NCBI GenBank assembly: GCA_027450045.1
Contig: DAIDKM010000029.1
Coordinates: 1 to 32,197, forward strand
DNA length: 32,197 nucleotides
Direction: 5' to 3'
Source: Paludibacter sp.
GTDB lineage: Bacteria > Bacteroidota > Bacteroidia > Bacteroidales > Paludibacteraceae
A program made the position numbers and the translations under genes. Below the pieces are notes generated by a model. The model was not told where the DNA came from, searched no databases, and worked only from the letters and a program-made list of their open reading frames with translations. Positions 15,164 to 25,115 of the stretch are shown piece by piece (position 1 is the stretch's first letter; each line of letters starts with the position of its first letter).

Positions 15164-16462
15164 ATGCCTTTTGTTATGAAACGGTTTTTCGTTCTATTTC
15201 TAATTTTTTCGACTACCAGCTCGTTGTTGTTTTCTCAAAGCGTCAAAGAATTAGAGTTACAACGGAAAAAGATGTTGGAATCCATTTCATTGACAAATAA
15301 ATTGTTGAATGAGACGCAACGATCGACTACTTCAACCATCAACCGTTTAGCGATTATCCGCAAAAATATAGGGTTGAGGCAGCGGCTCATTGAAAACCTC
15401 AATCAGGAGGTGACTGCGTTGGATCAAACCATTGATACCTTGCAAGCTGAGCATGATCAGTTACAAGCGCATCTTACAAAGCTTAAACAAGATTATGCCC
15501 GTTTGTTGCAAGAGAGTCAAATGCGGCAAAACTCTTATTCAGAATTGCTTTTCCTCTTTTCTTCGCAGTCTATCTCGCAAGCGTATCGTCGGTTACGCTA
15601 TTTGAAAGAATTTAGTGATTACCGAAAACAGCAAGCGTTGGAAATTATTGCTGTGGAGAACAAGGTGGCGCTTCAACAGCAAACTCTGACACAAACGCGC
15701 AATGCGAAAGAGACGCTTCGCGTGCAGAAGGAAACTGAAAGCCGGAAATTGAAACTTGAACAGCAAAAGGAGAATCGTACTTTTTATTCTTTAAAAGGGA
15801 AAGAGAAAAATTTACATACACAATTGGCCAAACAACAACGCGTTGCAAACGCGTTGAATGCCAAGATTGAGCAATTGATTGCTGAAGAGATTCGTAGGGC
15901 TGAAGAGAGAAAACGAGAAGCCGCGCGATTAGCTGCAGCAAAACAACGTAAAGCAGCAGCCTCTCACGGAGTTGTGAAAAAACAACCCCCTACGGTTACT
16001 AAAGAGTCATCTGTTGATTTTATGACCAAAGAAGAGCAATTGGTGTCAGGTAATTTTGCGGCAAATAAAGGTCGGCTTCCATGGCCGGTTGAAAAGGGAT
16101 TCATCAGCGGTCATTTTGGCATTCAGCCTCATCCGGTTTTACAACATGTAACAACGAACAACAAGGGAATTTACATACAAACACCGCGAAATTCCGATGC
16201 AAGAGCTATTTTTGCCGGTGTGGTTACCGAACGGTTTTCAATTCCCGGAAGCAATAATGCCATTATCATTAAACACGGTAATTATCGTACGGTATATGCT
16301 AACTTGACCACAATTTATGTGCGTGAAGGCGAGCATGTATCTGCAAAACAGAAGATCGGAAGAATATTTACTGATGACGAAAATGGCGGAAAAACGGAGC
16401 TTTATCTGATGATTTGGAAGGATAAAACGCCATTAAATCCAGAGTTGTGGTTGGCTCGTTAA
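15164..16462 (+). CDS. EnvC-like murein hydrolase activator with degenerate LytM domain
   Basis: 432 residues from the first ATG; an internal ATG at 15176 (MKRFFVLFLIF) gives a more typical signal peptide and may be the true start. After the signal peptide there is a long coiled coil (about 25-260), then a LytM/M23 domain (about 305-430). The zinc ligands are missing: the HxxxD site reads N-N-K-G-I-Y, the usual 'YxHL' reads 'YANL', and the final 'HxH' reads 'LYLMIW'. As in E. coli EnvC, the domain should therefore activate amidases rather than cut peptidoglycan. It follows the DUF4292 gene by 6 bases. Confidence 0.9.
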   Translation: MPFVMKRFFVLFLIFSTTSSLLFSQSVKELELQRKKMLESISLTNKLLNETQRSTTSTINRLAIIRKNIGLRQRLIENLNQEVTALDQTIDTLQAEHDQLQAHLTKLKQDYARLLQESQMRQNSYSELLFLFSSQSISQAYRRLRYLKEFSDYRKQQALEIIAVENKVALQQQTLTQTRNAKETLRVQKETESRKLKLEQQKENRTFYSLKGKEKNLHTQLAKQQRVANALNAKIEQLIAEEIRRAEERKREAARLAAAKQRKAAASHGVVKKQPPTVTKESSVDFMTKEEQLVSGNFAANKGRLPWPVEKGFISGHFGIQPHPVLQHVTTNNKGIYIQTPRNSDARAIFAGVVTERFSIPGSNNAIIIKHGNYRTVYANLTTIYVREGEHVSAKQKIGRIFTDDENGGKTELYLMIWKDKTPLNPELWLAR

Positions 16463-16647
16463 TCCAGATTATGTAATAGATATTCAATCTTTGCAATCGC
16501 AATAGTCGTGTAAAACAGAAAAGTAGTGTCATGTAATAATATCCTGAATATTATTGATTAACAAAAATATGACAATGCTTTCAGTAGTAAGTAGAGTATA
16601 AACATATTAACTCATTAAGAGACAAAAGATAATAACAAGAAAGTGCC

Positions 16648-17316
16648 ATGAACCGATTTGTGATCATCGTAGCCGGAGGAAAAGGAGTTCGCATGAATGC
16701 CGAAACGCCAAAACAATTTTTAGAGCTTAACGGCAAACCGATTTTGATGTATACAATCGAAGCCTTCGCCCGTTTTGATGAAAACATAAAGATACTGGTT
16801 GTCCTACCTCAAGAGCACGTGGCAACATGGCGATCTCTTTGCATCCAATTTCAGTTTGACCTTCCTCATCAACTGGTTTTAGGTGGTGATACACGTTTTG
16901 AGTCGGTATCGCACGGTCTTCTTATGATTCATGACGAAGGTATTATCGCGGTGCATGACGGCGTACGTCCTTTAGTGAGTCCTGCTTTAATTGGTCGATG
17001 TTTTGAGACGGCTGAAAAATTGGGATCGGCAATTCCTGTATGCAATATGGTTGAATCAGTACGTCAACGCATGGAAAATGGCACAAAAAGTGTTGACAGA
17101 AATGAGTTTGTGACGGTTCAAACGCCACAAGTCTTTAACTCCATCATTTTGAAAATGGCATACAAACAAGCGCAACCAAAAAACTACACCGATGATGCTT
17201 CTCTTGTCGAACCGTTCGGGATTGCCCTTAACCTGGTTGAAGGAGAACGCAGCAATATTAAAATAACTGAACCTTTAGATCTGAAACTGGCAGAGTGGCT
17301 GCTTGCATCACATTGA
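16648..17316 (+). CDS. ispD: 2-C-methyl-D-erythritol 4-phosphate cytidylyltransferase
   Basis: 222 residues, normal for IspD. The nucleotide-binding start 'VIIVAGGKGVRMNAETPKQF' is followed by 'ILMYTIEAFARF', 'GGDTRFESVSHGL', 'VHDGVRPLVS', 'VQTPQVF' and 'TDDASLVE'. It transfers CMP to methylerythritol phosphate in the non-mevalonate isoprenoid pathway. Its neighbour 2.3 kb upstream uses the end product of that pathway. The 36-base gap to recG suggests co-transcription. Confidence 0.96.
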   Translation: MNRFVIIVAGGKGVRMNAETPKQFLELNGKPILMYTIEAFARFDENIKILVVLPQEHVATWRSLCIQFQFDLPHQLVLGGDTRFESVSHGLLMIHDEGIIAVHDGVRPLVSPALIGRCFETAEKLGSAIPVCNMVESVRQRMENGTKSVDRNEFVTVQTPQVFNSIILKMAYKQAQPKNYTDDASLVEPFGIALNLVEGERSNIKITEPLDLKLAEWLLASH

Positions 17317-17352
17317 GTTCTTTCCTAACGCTTTGTTTTTTATTCCAACGGT

Positions 17353-19452
17353 ATGATTGAATTAAATTCCAGTGATATTCAGTTCGTTCCAGGCATAGGA
17401 CCAAAGCGAGCTGAATTGTTACATACCGAACTTCAAGTAAAGACGATAGAGGATTTACTCTATTATTTTCCCTACAAATACATTGATCGGAGTCGCTTTT
17501 ATACCATTGCCGAGTTGCAAAGTGACGTAGGCTACGTGCAATTGAAAGGCAAAATCATACGTTTTGATAAGCAGGGCGAAGGCCGGAATCAACGACTCAC
17601 AGCTCGTTTTTCGGATGGGACGGGCTCCATCGAACTCATTTGGTTTCAGGGAATCCAGTACGTTCAAAAACAGTATAAAACAGACACCCTCTATGTCGTT
17701 TTTGGGAAGCCGACTGTTTTCAACGGTCGATTTTCGATAGTACATCCTGATATTGAACCTATTGAGCAAACTGAGTTGCAGGCAAACAGAATATTGCAAG
17801 GCTACTACGGTACTACCGAAAAAATGAAATCCAATTTTTTGAATTCAAAAGTGATTCAGAAAATCATGTTTACGGTACTCCGTTCGCTGGCAGCTCCGAT
17901 GCCCGAAACATTGCCGGCTTACATGGTGCAAAAGTTCAGCTTAATGTCGTTACACGATGCCGTTTCCACCATGCACTTTCCCGCCAATGCACAACGGCTG
18001 GCAAAAGCGCAACAAAGACTGAAATTCGAGGAGCTTTTCTATATTCAACTCTCGCTTTTACGAATTGCAAAACAACGTGCCGTGTCGTCCAAAGGATATG
18101 TATTCGGACAAGTAGGCGCTTTTTTCAATCAGTTTTTCCATGAATGCCTGCCTTTTGAATTGACGAATGCACAAAAAAAAGTGATTCGTGAAATTCGTGC
18201 CGATGTAGGCAGTGGTCATCAAATGAACCGATTGCTTCAAGGAGATGTGGGTAGTGGTAAAACGTTGGTAGCGCTCATGGTGATGTTAATTGGGATGGAT
18301 AACGGGTTTCAAGCTTGCCTCATGGCTCCGACGGAAATTTTAGCCAAGCAACATTTCGAAACTTTGACACGATTTTTGAAAGGCATGAATGTCGTTGTGG
18401 GTTTGTTGACCGGTTCCACGCGCAAAGCGGACAGAGTAATTTTGCATGAGCAGTTGCGTGCCGGAACCTTGCACTTACTAGTGGGCACTCATGCATTATT
18501 GGAAGATGAAGTGCAATTTGCCAATTTGGGATTGGTGATCATCGATGAGCAACATCGCTTCGGTGTGGCACAACGCGCTAAAATGTGGATGAAGAACGAA
18601 CAGGCTCCCCATATTTTGGTGATGACGGCAACGCCCATTCCACGCACGCTGGCTATGACGCTTTATGGTGATTTGGAGGTGTCAATCATTGACGAATTAC
18701 CACCGGGAAGAAAACCCATTCAAACCGTGCATTATTATGAAAAGAGACGAGGTGCAGTCCATCGGTTTATTGAGAAAGAAATTGCCTCCGGACGTCAGAT
18801 TTATATTGTCTATCCATTGATTGAAGAATCGGAGAAAATGGATTTTCAAAATCTTACCGATGGGTTGAATGCCTTAAAAGAGCGGTTTCCTGACTTTGCG
18901 ATTGGTATGGTGCACGGGAGACTAAGTTCAGCAGAAAAAGAAGAAGCCATGAATCAGTTTTCGGAAGGGAAAACACAGATTCTGGTAGCCACTACCGTAA
19001 TTGAAGTAGGCGTGAATATCCCCAATGCGTCGGTGATGATTATCGAAAGCGCTCAACGATTCGGGTTGTCTCAACTTCACCAGTTGCGAGGAAGAGTCGG
19101 GCGAGGCGGCGATCAATCGTATTGCATTCTGATGACGCCTTTTGAATTAGGGAAAGACACACGCAAACGCATAGAAATCATGACACGCACCAACGACGGT
19201 TTTGAAATTGCAGATGCTGATTTGAAGTTGCGAGGCCCAGGTGATCTTGAAGGAACGCAACAAAGCGGCATCCCTTTCACTTTGCGCGTGGCCAATTTGG
19301 CGCGCGATGGTCAAATGCTTCAATTTGTCCGTACGGTTGCTTCGGAGCTACTCGACGAAGATCCATTTTTACAACGCCCCGAACACACAATATTGAAGAA
19401 GCAACTCCAAAAAATGCAAAAAGACACCGTTGACTGGAAAAAAATCAGCTAA
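17353..19452 (+). CDS. recG: ATP-dependent DNA helicase RecG
   Basis: 699 residues, normal length. The N-terminal wedge/OB domain contains 'LQLKGKIIRFDKQ'-type strands and the helix-hairpin 'FVPGIGPKRAELL'. The helicase core has the Walker A GDVGSGKT (297-304), DEQH box (398-401), 'MTATPIPRTLAMTLYGDLEV', 'GMVHGRLSSAEK', 'LVATTVIEVGVNIPNA' and 'QLRGRVGRG'. It remodels stalled replication forks and Holliday junctions. It follows ispD by 36 bases. No anomalies. Confidence 0.98.
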   Translation: MIELNSSDIQFVPGIGPKRAELLHTELQVKTIEDLLYYFPYKYIDRSRFYTIAELQSDVGYVQLKGKIIRFDKQGEGRNQRLTARFSDGTGSIELIWFQGIQYVQKQYKTDTLYVVFGKPTVFNGRFSIVHPDIEPIEQTELQANRILQGYYGTTEKMKSNFLNSKVIQKIMFTVLRSLAAPMPETLPAYMVQKFSLMSLHDAVSTMHFPANAQRLAKAQQRLKFEELFYIQLSLLRIAKQRAVSSKGYVFGQVGAFFNQFFHECLPFELTNAQKKVIREIRADVGSGHQMNRLLQGDVGSGKTLVALMVMLIGMDNGFQACLMAPTEILAKQHFETLTRFLKGMNVVVGLLTGSTRKADRVILHEQLRAGTLHLLVGTHALLEDEVQFANLGLVIIDEQHRFGVAQRAKMWMKNEQAPHILVMTATPIPRTLAMTLYGDLEVSIIDELPPGRKPIQTVHYYEKRRGAVHRFIEKEIASGRQIYIVYPLIEESEKMDFQNLTDGLNALKERFPDFAIGMVHGRLSSAEKEEAMNQFSEGKTQILVATTVIEVGVNIPNASVMIIESAQRFGLSQLHQLRGRVGRGGDQSYCILMTPFELGKDTRKRIEIMTRTNDGFEIADADLKLRGPGDLEGTQQSGIPFTLRVANLARDGQMLQFVRTVASELLDEDPFLQRPEHTILKKQLQKMQKDTVDWKKIS

Positions 19453-19533
19453 AAAAGGTTCAACAAATTTGGCAGTCTCATTTTTTATCTCTTACTTTGA
19501 CCTGAAATTAATTTTATATCTATTTATCAGGCC

Positions 19534-19998
19534 ATGCAACAAACACTCATATTACTGAAGCCCAGCGCGATAGAAAGAGGATTAGTCGGTGAAATTCTTT
19601 CAAGACTCGAGAAAAAAGGATTGCTTATTGTGGGCATGAAAATGATACAGTTATCGGACGAGCTGATTGAAGCTCACTATGCACATTTAGTCAACAAGTC
19701 GTTTTTCCCTATTCTCAAGGAAGCCATGCAAAAAACACCTGTGATCGCGATGTGTGTTAAAGGGAAAGAAGCCGTAAGACTTGTACGTGAAATGGCCGGT
19801 GCTACAAATGGCCGAAATGCGACTCCGGGTACCATTAGAGGAGATTACAGCATCAGTGCAATGAAAAATCTTATTCACGCTTCTGATTCGTTGACAAATG
19901 CACAAATAGAAATCCAACGATTCTTTACTCCAAATGAACTCTTCAATTATCAAACAGTAATGGCAACTGCTCTATACGCGTTTGATGAATTGAATTAA
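19534..19998 (+). CDS. ndk: Nucleoside diphosphate kinase
   Basis: 154 residues. The family start 'TLILLKPSAIERGLVGEIL' is followed by 'EAHYAHLVNKSFFPIL', the 'GATNGRNATPGTIRGDY' loop and the phosphohistidine H115 in 'NLIHASDS'. It balances nucleoside triphosphate pools. One usually conserved residue differs: 'KPSAIERG' replaces 'KPDAVxRG'. It lies 24 bases before the M23 gene. Confidence 0.96.
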   Translation: MQQTLILLKPSAIERGLVGEILSRLEKKGLLIVGMKMIQLSDELIEAHYAHLVNKSFFPILKEAMQKTPVIAMCVKGKEAVRLVREMAGATNGRNATPGTIRGDYSISAMKNLIHASDSLTNAQIEIQRFFTPNELFNYQTVMATALYAFDELN

Positions 19999-20022
19999 AT
20001 ATAAACACACACGACCAAAGTT

Positions 20023-20868
20023 ATGAAGAAAGCAATTTTTTTCTCCTTTATTTGGCTATTTTCTTATGGATTCGCGCCCCACGTCTTTGCTAAAAAACGG
20101 GTACACGCAAAACATACCCATACCCGCCCAAGAGAATTAGCCGCAGTGGATGACGTGCAGCGTCAGATTAACGCATTGAACACTTTAATGCTGCAAAAAA
20201 TGCAGCAAGAAGAAGATCCAAACGCAACCGAAGACGACTCGAATATTCCTGCCAACGGGCTTTATGAGTCGTGGACAAACAGTCGTATCAACCCTTATCA
20301 TACCCCTTTTTACAAACTGCCTGACTCCGTCAGAATTGACGTTTCGCAGTTTGTGCCTCCTGTTGAATCGTTTATCACTTCACATTTTGGATGGAGAAGC
20401 CGCTTTCATCGTATGCATTATGGCACTGATTTGAAACTCAACATAGGCGATCCTGTCCGTTGTGCCTTCGATGGTAAAGTACGTATCACAGGTTATGAAG
20501 CAAGAGGTTATGGCAACTATGTCGTTGTACGTCATGACAATGGATTAGAAACTGTTTATGGTCACCTTTCTAAAATCTTAGTACATGAAAATGAACCGCT
20601 CAAAGCAGGGGACGAAATTGGATTAGGTGGAAGTACAGGTCGTTCAACAGGGCCACACTTACATTTCGAAGTGCGTTATTTGGGGAATGCTATCAATCCC
20701 GAAAAAGTATTTGATTTTGCCGATGGCACACCTATTCATGATACGTACGTAATTACAAAAACGGGCTCATTTGACTATGAGTATGCGCATAGATTAAGGC
20801 CATCGTCTAATTTTTCGAAAGGATTAGCCAGAGCATCTCACCACAAAAAACACTATCGCAGGAGATAA
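20023..20868 (+). CDS. M23 family metallopeptidase (catalytic LytM type)
   Basis: 281 residues. A signal peptide (1-23, ending VFA) is followed by a His/Arg-rich segment and a linker. The peptidase domain (about 117-235) has all zinc-site residues: H132 and D136 in 'RMHYGTDLKLN', H181 in 'VYGHLSKI', H212 and H214 in 'GPHLHFEV'. It should cleave peptidoglycan cross-bridges in the periplasm, unlike the inactive paralogue at 15164. The tail is basic (HHKKHYRRR). A hairpin terminator follows. Confidence 0.94.
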   Translation: MKKAIFFSFIWLFSYGFAPHVFAKKRVHAKHTHTRPRELAAVDDVQRQINALNTLMLQKMQQEEDPNATEDDSNIPANGLYESWTNSRINPYHTPFYKLPDSVRIDVSQFVPPVESFITSHFGWRSRFHRMHYGTDLKLNIGDPVRCAFDGKVRITGYEARGYGNYVVVRHDNGLETVYGHLSKILVHENEPLKAGDEIGLGGSTGRSTGPHLHFEVRYLGNAINPEKVFDFADGTPIHDTYVITKTGSFDYEYAHRLRPSSNFSKGLARASHHKKHYRRR

Positions 20869-20904
20869 ACACAGTACGTTATGCATTAACGGGTAACAGA
20901 CATT

Positions 20905-20940
20905 AAAAGGTTTGTGAGTAATTTTACTTACAAACCTTTT
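20905..20940 (+). terminator. Hairpin terminator after the M23 gene
   Basis: AAAAGGTTTGTGAGTAA pairs with TTACTTACAAACCTTTT across a minimal loop, with one G-T wobble. The 17-base arm and its position between genes argue against starting dgt inside it (ATG at 20914). Confidence 0.7.
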
Positions 20941-20970
20941 CTGTTTCTTCTCTATTTAAATAAAGTCTTT

Positions 20971-22314
20971 ATGCCAAATGAAAGTATGCAATGGGATATG
21001 CTGCTTACCAACAAACGGTTGGGTATGGAGCATTATCATGAACAACGCGCTGACGATCGTACGGAATTTCAACGCGATTACGATCGGCTCATCTTTTCAG
21101 CACCTTTTCGTAGGTTACAAAATAAAACACAGGTATTTCCTTTACCAGGAAGCGTATTCGTTCACAATAGACTGACACATAGCTTGGAAGTTGCCAGCGT
21201 GGGGCGCTCTTTAGGGAGTGTGGTAAGCAAACTTTTGAAAGAAAAACACCCCGATTGTCCTCCCTTTATGGATGAGATTGGAGCCATAATCTCAGCAGCA
21301 TGTTTGGCGCATGATTTAGGCAATCCTCCGTTTGGTCATTCGGGCGAACAAGCCATTGACACTTTTTTCTCCGAAGGACTCGGGCAAGTGATTAAAGAAA
21401 GGTTAGAAGAAACTTCCTACTGGACAGATTTTACTCATTTTGAAGGGAATGCCAATGCTTTTCGATTGCTGACTCACCGGTTCAATGGTCGTCGGGATGG
21501 CGGATTTGCCATGACGTATGCCACATTGGCAACCTTGGTAAAGTATCCGTATCTCTCTAATCATGCGGATTTCAATAAGTCCAAATTTGGCTTTTTCCAT
21601 GCTGATGAATCGATATATCTCCGTATTGCCAAAGAGTTAGGTATTCTCCAACATCCACAACACCCGCATCGTTTTGTCCGTTATCCTCTTACTTATCTAT
21701 TAGAAGCAGCTGATGATATCTGCTATCAGGTGATGGATATGGAAGATGCACAAAAACTAAAAATCATTTCTGCTGACGAAACCAAACGTTTATTGCAACT
21801 TTTCTTTCAACCGAAACGATTAACGAGAATCGCTGAAACGATGCAGATGGTAACGGATGTAAACGAACAGATTGCCTACCTGCGCTCATCTGTGATTGGT
21901 GTGTTGGTGGATGCGGTGGCACATGTATTTGTATCGCATGAAGAAGAAATTTTATCGGGTACTTTTCAAGGTTCTTTGATCGACAAATTGCCGGATTCTT
22001 TGAGGTTGGCCTATCGAGAATGCGCCATCATGGCTAAAAAGAAAATATATTGCGCTTCGGAAGTGTTGGATGTTGAATTGGCTGGCCATAAAATTATTAC
22101 GACATTATTGCAAGAGCTGACAAATGCCGTTCTATATCCCGAAAAAGCCTACTCGCGTCAATTATTGCTACGTATCCCGACACAGTACGAATTAGACAGC
22201 ACAACGCTTTATGGAAAGATGTTGGGTATGCTCGACTTTGTATCGGGTATGACTGATGTTTATGCGCTGGATTTGTACCGTAAAATAACCGGCATGGGCC
22301 TGCCAACGCTATAA
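20971..22314 (+). CDS. dgt: Deoxyguanosinetriphosphate triphosphohydrolase (dGTPase)
   Basis: 447 residues from the chosen ATG at 20971; an in-frame ATG at 20914 lies within the preceding terminator hairpin and was rejected, and 20986 is another option. HD-domain motifs are 'LTHSLEVASVGRSLG' and 'AHDLGNPPFGHSGEQ', with 'LIFSAPFRRLQNKTQVFPLP' near the start and 'YLLEAADDICYQVMDMEDA' later. It hydrolyses dGTP to deoxyguanosine and triphosphate. Some bacterial dGTPases also restrict phage by draining dNTPs, but this one is in a housekeeping setting. Confidence 0.95.
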   Translation: MPNESMQWDMLLTNKRLGMEHYHEQRADDRTEFQRDYDRLIFSAPFRRLQNKTQVFPLPGSVFVHNRLTHSLEVASVGRSLGSVVSKLLKEKHPDCPPFMDEIGAIISAACLAHDLGNPPFGHSGEQAIDTFFSEGLGQVIKERLEETSYWTDFTHFEGNANAFRLLTHRFNGRRDGGFAMTYATLATLVKYPYLSNHADFNKSKFGFFHADESIYLRIAKELGILQHPQHPHRFVRYPLTYLLEAADDICYQVMDMEDAQKLKIISADETKRLLQLFFQPKRLTRIAETMQMVTDVNEQIAYLRSSVIGVLVDAVAHVFVSHEEEILSGTFQGSLIDKLPDSLRLAYRECAIMAKKKIYCASEVLDVELAGHKIITTLLQELTNAVLYPEKAYSRQLLLRIPTQYELDSTTLYGKMLGMLDFVSGMTDVYALDLYRKITGMGLPTL

Positions 22315-22382
22315 TTTGGCTTTATAACAAAGAGGTGGAAGAAAGGTTTTCGTGAAGGTATACAACGAATAAGAAAAAAGCG

Positions 22383-22390
22383 TATCTTTG
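22383..22390 (+). promoter_or_regulatory. Candidate -7 box (TATCTTTG) for rpsP
   Basis: It matches TAnnTTTG exactly and lies 57 bases before the rpsP start. No clear -33 element was found. Confidence 0.5.
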
Positions 22391-22447
22391 TGGCGCTTTT
22401 CGGGCAAAAGCAAGTTAGGCTTTTATTTATTTAATCCAACATTTAAA

Positions 22448-22990
22448 ATGGCAACAAAAATCAGATTACAAAGACACGGACGCAAGCGGTATGCCTATTA
22501 CCACATTGTAGTAGCCGACAGTCGTGCACCAAGAAACGGTAAATTTATTGAGCGAATTGGTTCTTACAACCCCAACACCAATCCTGCTACTATTGATCTC
22601 AATTTTGATCGTGCGCTCTATTGGGTAAACGTTGGAGCAGAGCCAACCGATACAACACGCAATATTCTTTCTGACGAAGGTGTATTGTTAATGAAACACT
22701 TGCAAGGTGGCGTTCAAAAAGGTGCATTTGACGAAGCAGAAGCAACCAAACGTTTTGCTACATGGAAAGCATCGCGTACAGCTGTTGTAACTTCATTGCA
22801 AGAAAAGTTATCTTCGGAAACGAAAGAACAAGCTAAGAAACGCCACGAAGAAGAAGCTGCTAAAAATCAAGCAAAAATAGCCGCATTGGCTCAGAAACAA
22901 GCTGAGGAATCAGCTGCTCTTGCCGCTAAAGCAGTGAATGCCGCAAAAGAAGCCGCAGCTGCTGCAGCCCCTGAACAAGCTGCCAACTAA
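22448..22990 (+). CDS. rpsP: 30S ribosomal protein S16 with long C-terminal tail
   Basis: 180 residues from '[20 protein letters not shown]'; the longer open frame from 22388 has a non-conserved extension. The S16 core is residues 1-85 ('[11 protein letters not shown]', '[13 protein letters not shown]'). The tail (about 115-180) is a Lys/Glu/Ala-rich helix, usual for Bacteroidota S16 and absent from the roughly 80-residue E. coli protein. A terminator follows, so the gene is monocistronic. Confidence 0.97.
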   Translation: MATKIRLQRHGRKRYAYYHIVVADSRAPRNGKFIERIGSYNPNTNPATIDLNFDRALYWVNVGAEPTDTTRNILSDEGVLLMKHLQGGVQKGAFDEAEATKRFATWKASRTAVVTSLQEKLSSETKEQAKKRHEEEAAKNQAKIAALAQKQAEESAALAAKAVNAAKEAAAAAAPEQAAN

Positions 22991-23025
22991 ATCGAAAAAT
23001 AGCACATTGTGCTTATTGTTTTTCA

Positions 23026-23060
23026 AACCGCCTGCTCTTCCCAAAGACAGGCGGTTTTTT
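23026..23060 (+). terminator. Intrinsic terminator of rpsP
   Basis: AACCGCCTG (23026-23034) pairs with CAGGCGGTT (23048-23056), followed by a T-run to 23060. Confidence 0.9.
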
Positions 23061-23101
23061 AGTGTTAGCCAACCGGATTACACTTTCAAGTCGAGGTCAA
23101 G

Positions 23102-23132
23102 TTGGTTGAATGCAAAAAAAAGAGTACCTTTG
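23102..23132 (+). promoter_or_regulatory. Candidate promoter: TTG, 20 bp, TACCTTTG
   Basis: A TTG at 23102-23104 and a perfect TAnnTTTG box at 23125-23132 have Bacteroidota-type spacing. It lies about 100 bases upstream of the DUF1599 start and probably drives the DUF1599, BT_3928-family and tpiA genes. Confidence 0.6.
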
Positions 23133-23232
23133 AAGGTGATTTTTAGTTCAAAACAACCACTCCCTCATCCACGGCTTTGAACTTATTCGTCGTGGAATTT
23201 GGGCCGTGTTTACTTCTCAATGTCTGTTTGTT

Positions 23233-23790
23233 ATGCTTACTACCGATCAACAATACGACGCTGTCATTCATCAATGCCGCGATATTTTTGCTAAAAAATT
23301 AACAGATTATGGTAGTTCGTGGCGCATCTTGCGTCCCGCTTCAGTCACCGATCAGTTGTTCATCAAAGCAAGCAGAATTCGTTCGCTCGAAACGAAAAAA
23401 GAGGCGATGATTGATGAAGATGCACGTAACGAATGGATTGCCATTGTCAATTACGGCGCGATCGGGTTAATTCAATTAGAAAAAGGCTATGCAGAAGAAG
23501 CCGATCTTACGCCCCAGGAAGCGTTGGCGCTTTATGATGCTTATGTGCAACGGGCAAAAACGTTGATGATGGCTAAAAATCATGATTATGATGAGGCGTG
23601 GCGGATGATGCGCGTGGAATCATACACCGATTTGATTTTGATGAAACTCTATCGGACTAAACAAATTGAAGATCATAGCGGGCGCACTTTGATCTCGGAA
23701 GGAATTGATGCGAACTATTTTGACATGATTAATTATGCTGTTTTTGCACTCATCAAAATAGAATTTGAACCCGAAACGACTACTTCTTAA
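23233..23790 (+). CDS. DUF1599 family protein (tandem domain)
   Basis: 185 residues from 'MLTTDQQYDAVIHQCRDIFA'; the open frame extends to 23206 but this start matches the family. Two related halves are visible: 'DYGSSWRILRPASVTDQLFI' near residue 30 and 'DYDEAWRMMRVESYTDLILM' near residue 120. DUF1599 is also called nucleotide-modification-associated domain 1; its reaction in this chromosomal setting is unknown. DUF1599, BT_3928-family and tpiA in this order is a familiar Bacteroidales arrangement. Confidence 0.92.
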   Translation: MLTTDQQYDAVIHQCRDIFAKKLTDYGSSWRILRPASVTDQLFIKASRIRSLETKKEAMIDEDARNEWIAIVNYGAIGLIQLEKGYAEEADLTPQEALALYDAYVQRAKTLMMAKNHDYDEAWRMMRVESYTDLILMKLYRTKQIEDHSGRTLISEGIDANYFDMINYAVFALIKIEFEPETTTS

Positions 23791-23831
23791 CGTATGATCA
23801 TTTTCTCTCTCATTGATCTAATTTTTACTTC

Positions 23832-25115
23832 ATGAACGCTCTACTAACCTATGTATTAAAGATTAGCCGCTGGTTGCTTGGCGCTGTGTTTGTCTTTTCG
23901 GGGTTTGTCAAATTGATCGATCCTTTAGGCACGGCTTACAAGTTTCAGGACTATTTCACCGCTATGGGATTGGAGCGTCTGTCGGCTTTCGCCCTCTTCT
24001 TTTCGGTGATATTGTCGGTAATTGAATTATTGATTGGATTGAACTTGATTGCTGGTATTCGATTGAGAATAACCATGCTGGCCGCAGCCATTTTTATGGC
24101 AGTCATGACTCCTCTCACGTTATGGATTGCGCTGAAAAATCCAGTCAGCGATTGCGGTTGTTTTGGCGATGCTTTGATTATTGGTAACTGGACTACATTC
24201 TACAAAAATATCATTCTGTCATTGTTGGTAGTTGTCATCTTTTTGTTGATGCGCTTTCATGTATCCAAGCTGAAGCCTAAAACAGAATGGATTTTAATGG
24301 GATTTTCTTTGCTTTTTGTTTTAGCGATTGCCCATCTCAATTACTATTATTTGCCGATGCTCGATTTTCGTCCTTATAAAATTGGCAACAACCTTTCGCA
24401 AGAAATGAGCACCCCACCAGGCACTCCGGTCGATGTTTTTTCTACAACGTTCATTTTAGAGAAAAATGGGGTGAAAAAAGAATTTTCACTCGATAATTAT
24501 CCTGATAGCACGTGGAAGTTTGTCGATCAACATACGCGGTTAATAAAAAAAGGCTATACTCCTGCCATTCACGATTTTTCGATTCATGACGCTAGTATGA
24601 ACGACTTAACGGATAGTCTTTTGCAACTCAACAACTACTTGTTTTTAATTGTAGCTTACGATCTGAATCAGACGCAAACAAATCACCTTTCAAAAATACA
24701 GAATCTATATCAATTCGCGCAGCATCATCATTATGCATGTTATCTGCTTACCGGATCAACAAATTATGACGTGAGCAATTTTGTCCAAAAAACCGGATTG
24801 AACATCCCAATTTGTACTACGGATCCTACGACGTTGAAAACCGTGATTCGTTCGAATCCCGGAGTCGTGTTGTTGTATCATGGCACTGTACTCAACAAAT
24901 GGGCTAATGCTGCGTTACCTCAGTTTTCAACGCCACTTAGCAATGACCCGAAAAAAGAAATGCCAAAAATTCCATCTGCATGGAAAGTCGTCGGGCTGAT
25001 TGTGCTGTACATGCTGCTTTTTTGGCTAATACGACGTTGGCTTACAAACGGATTTACACATACAAAAAGAGGAAATATGTTTTATCACACTACAACTAAT
25101 TATTCAAACAAATGA
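23832..25115 (+). CDS. BT_3928 family membrane protein (DoxX/MauE-like)
   Basis: 427 residues. Residues 1-145 form a four-helix DoxX/MauE-like membrane domain with the start '[20 protein letters not shown]' and the cysteine motif DCGCFGD (107-113). Another helix follows at about 155-175, then a soluble domain with no recognised thioredoxin CxxC. A C-terminal membrane helix ([17 protein letters not shown]) ends the domain part. Relatives are annotated as unknown-function or redox-related membrane proteins. It overlaps tpiA by an ATGA junction, so translation is coupled. Confidence 0.92.
   Translation: MNALLTYVLKISRWLLGAVFVFSGFVKLIDPLGTAYKFQDYFTAMGLERLSAFALFFSVILSVIELLIGLNLIAGIRLRITMLAAAIFMAVMTPLTLWIALKNPVSDCGCFGDALIIGNWTTFYKNIILSLLVVVIFLLMRFHVSKLKPKTEWILMGFSLLFVLAIAHLNYYYLPMLDFRPYKIGNNLSQEMSTPPGTPVDVFSTTFILEKNGVKKEFSLDNYPDSTWKFVDQHTRLIKKGYTPAIHDFSIHDASMNDLTDSLLQLNNYLFLIVAYDLNQTQTNHLSKIQNLYQFAQHHHYACYLLTGSTNYDVSNFVQKTGLNIPICTTDPTTLKTVIRSNPGVVLLYHGTVLNKWANAALPQFSTPLSNDPKKEMPKIPSAWKVVGLIVLYMLLFWLIRRWLTNGFTHTKRGNMFYHTTTNYSNK

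Noticed and set aside
20914-20970. Longer N-terminus for dgt
   Set aside because: The extra codons lie within the terminator hairpin of the preceding gene and add a non-conserved hydrophobic stretch.
20971-22314. dgt as a phage-defence dGTPase
   Set aside because: The sequence and neighbours (M23, rpsP) fit a housekeeping enzyme; nothing links it to the accessory island.
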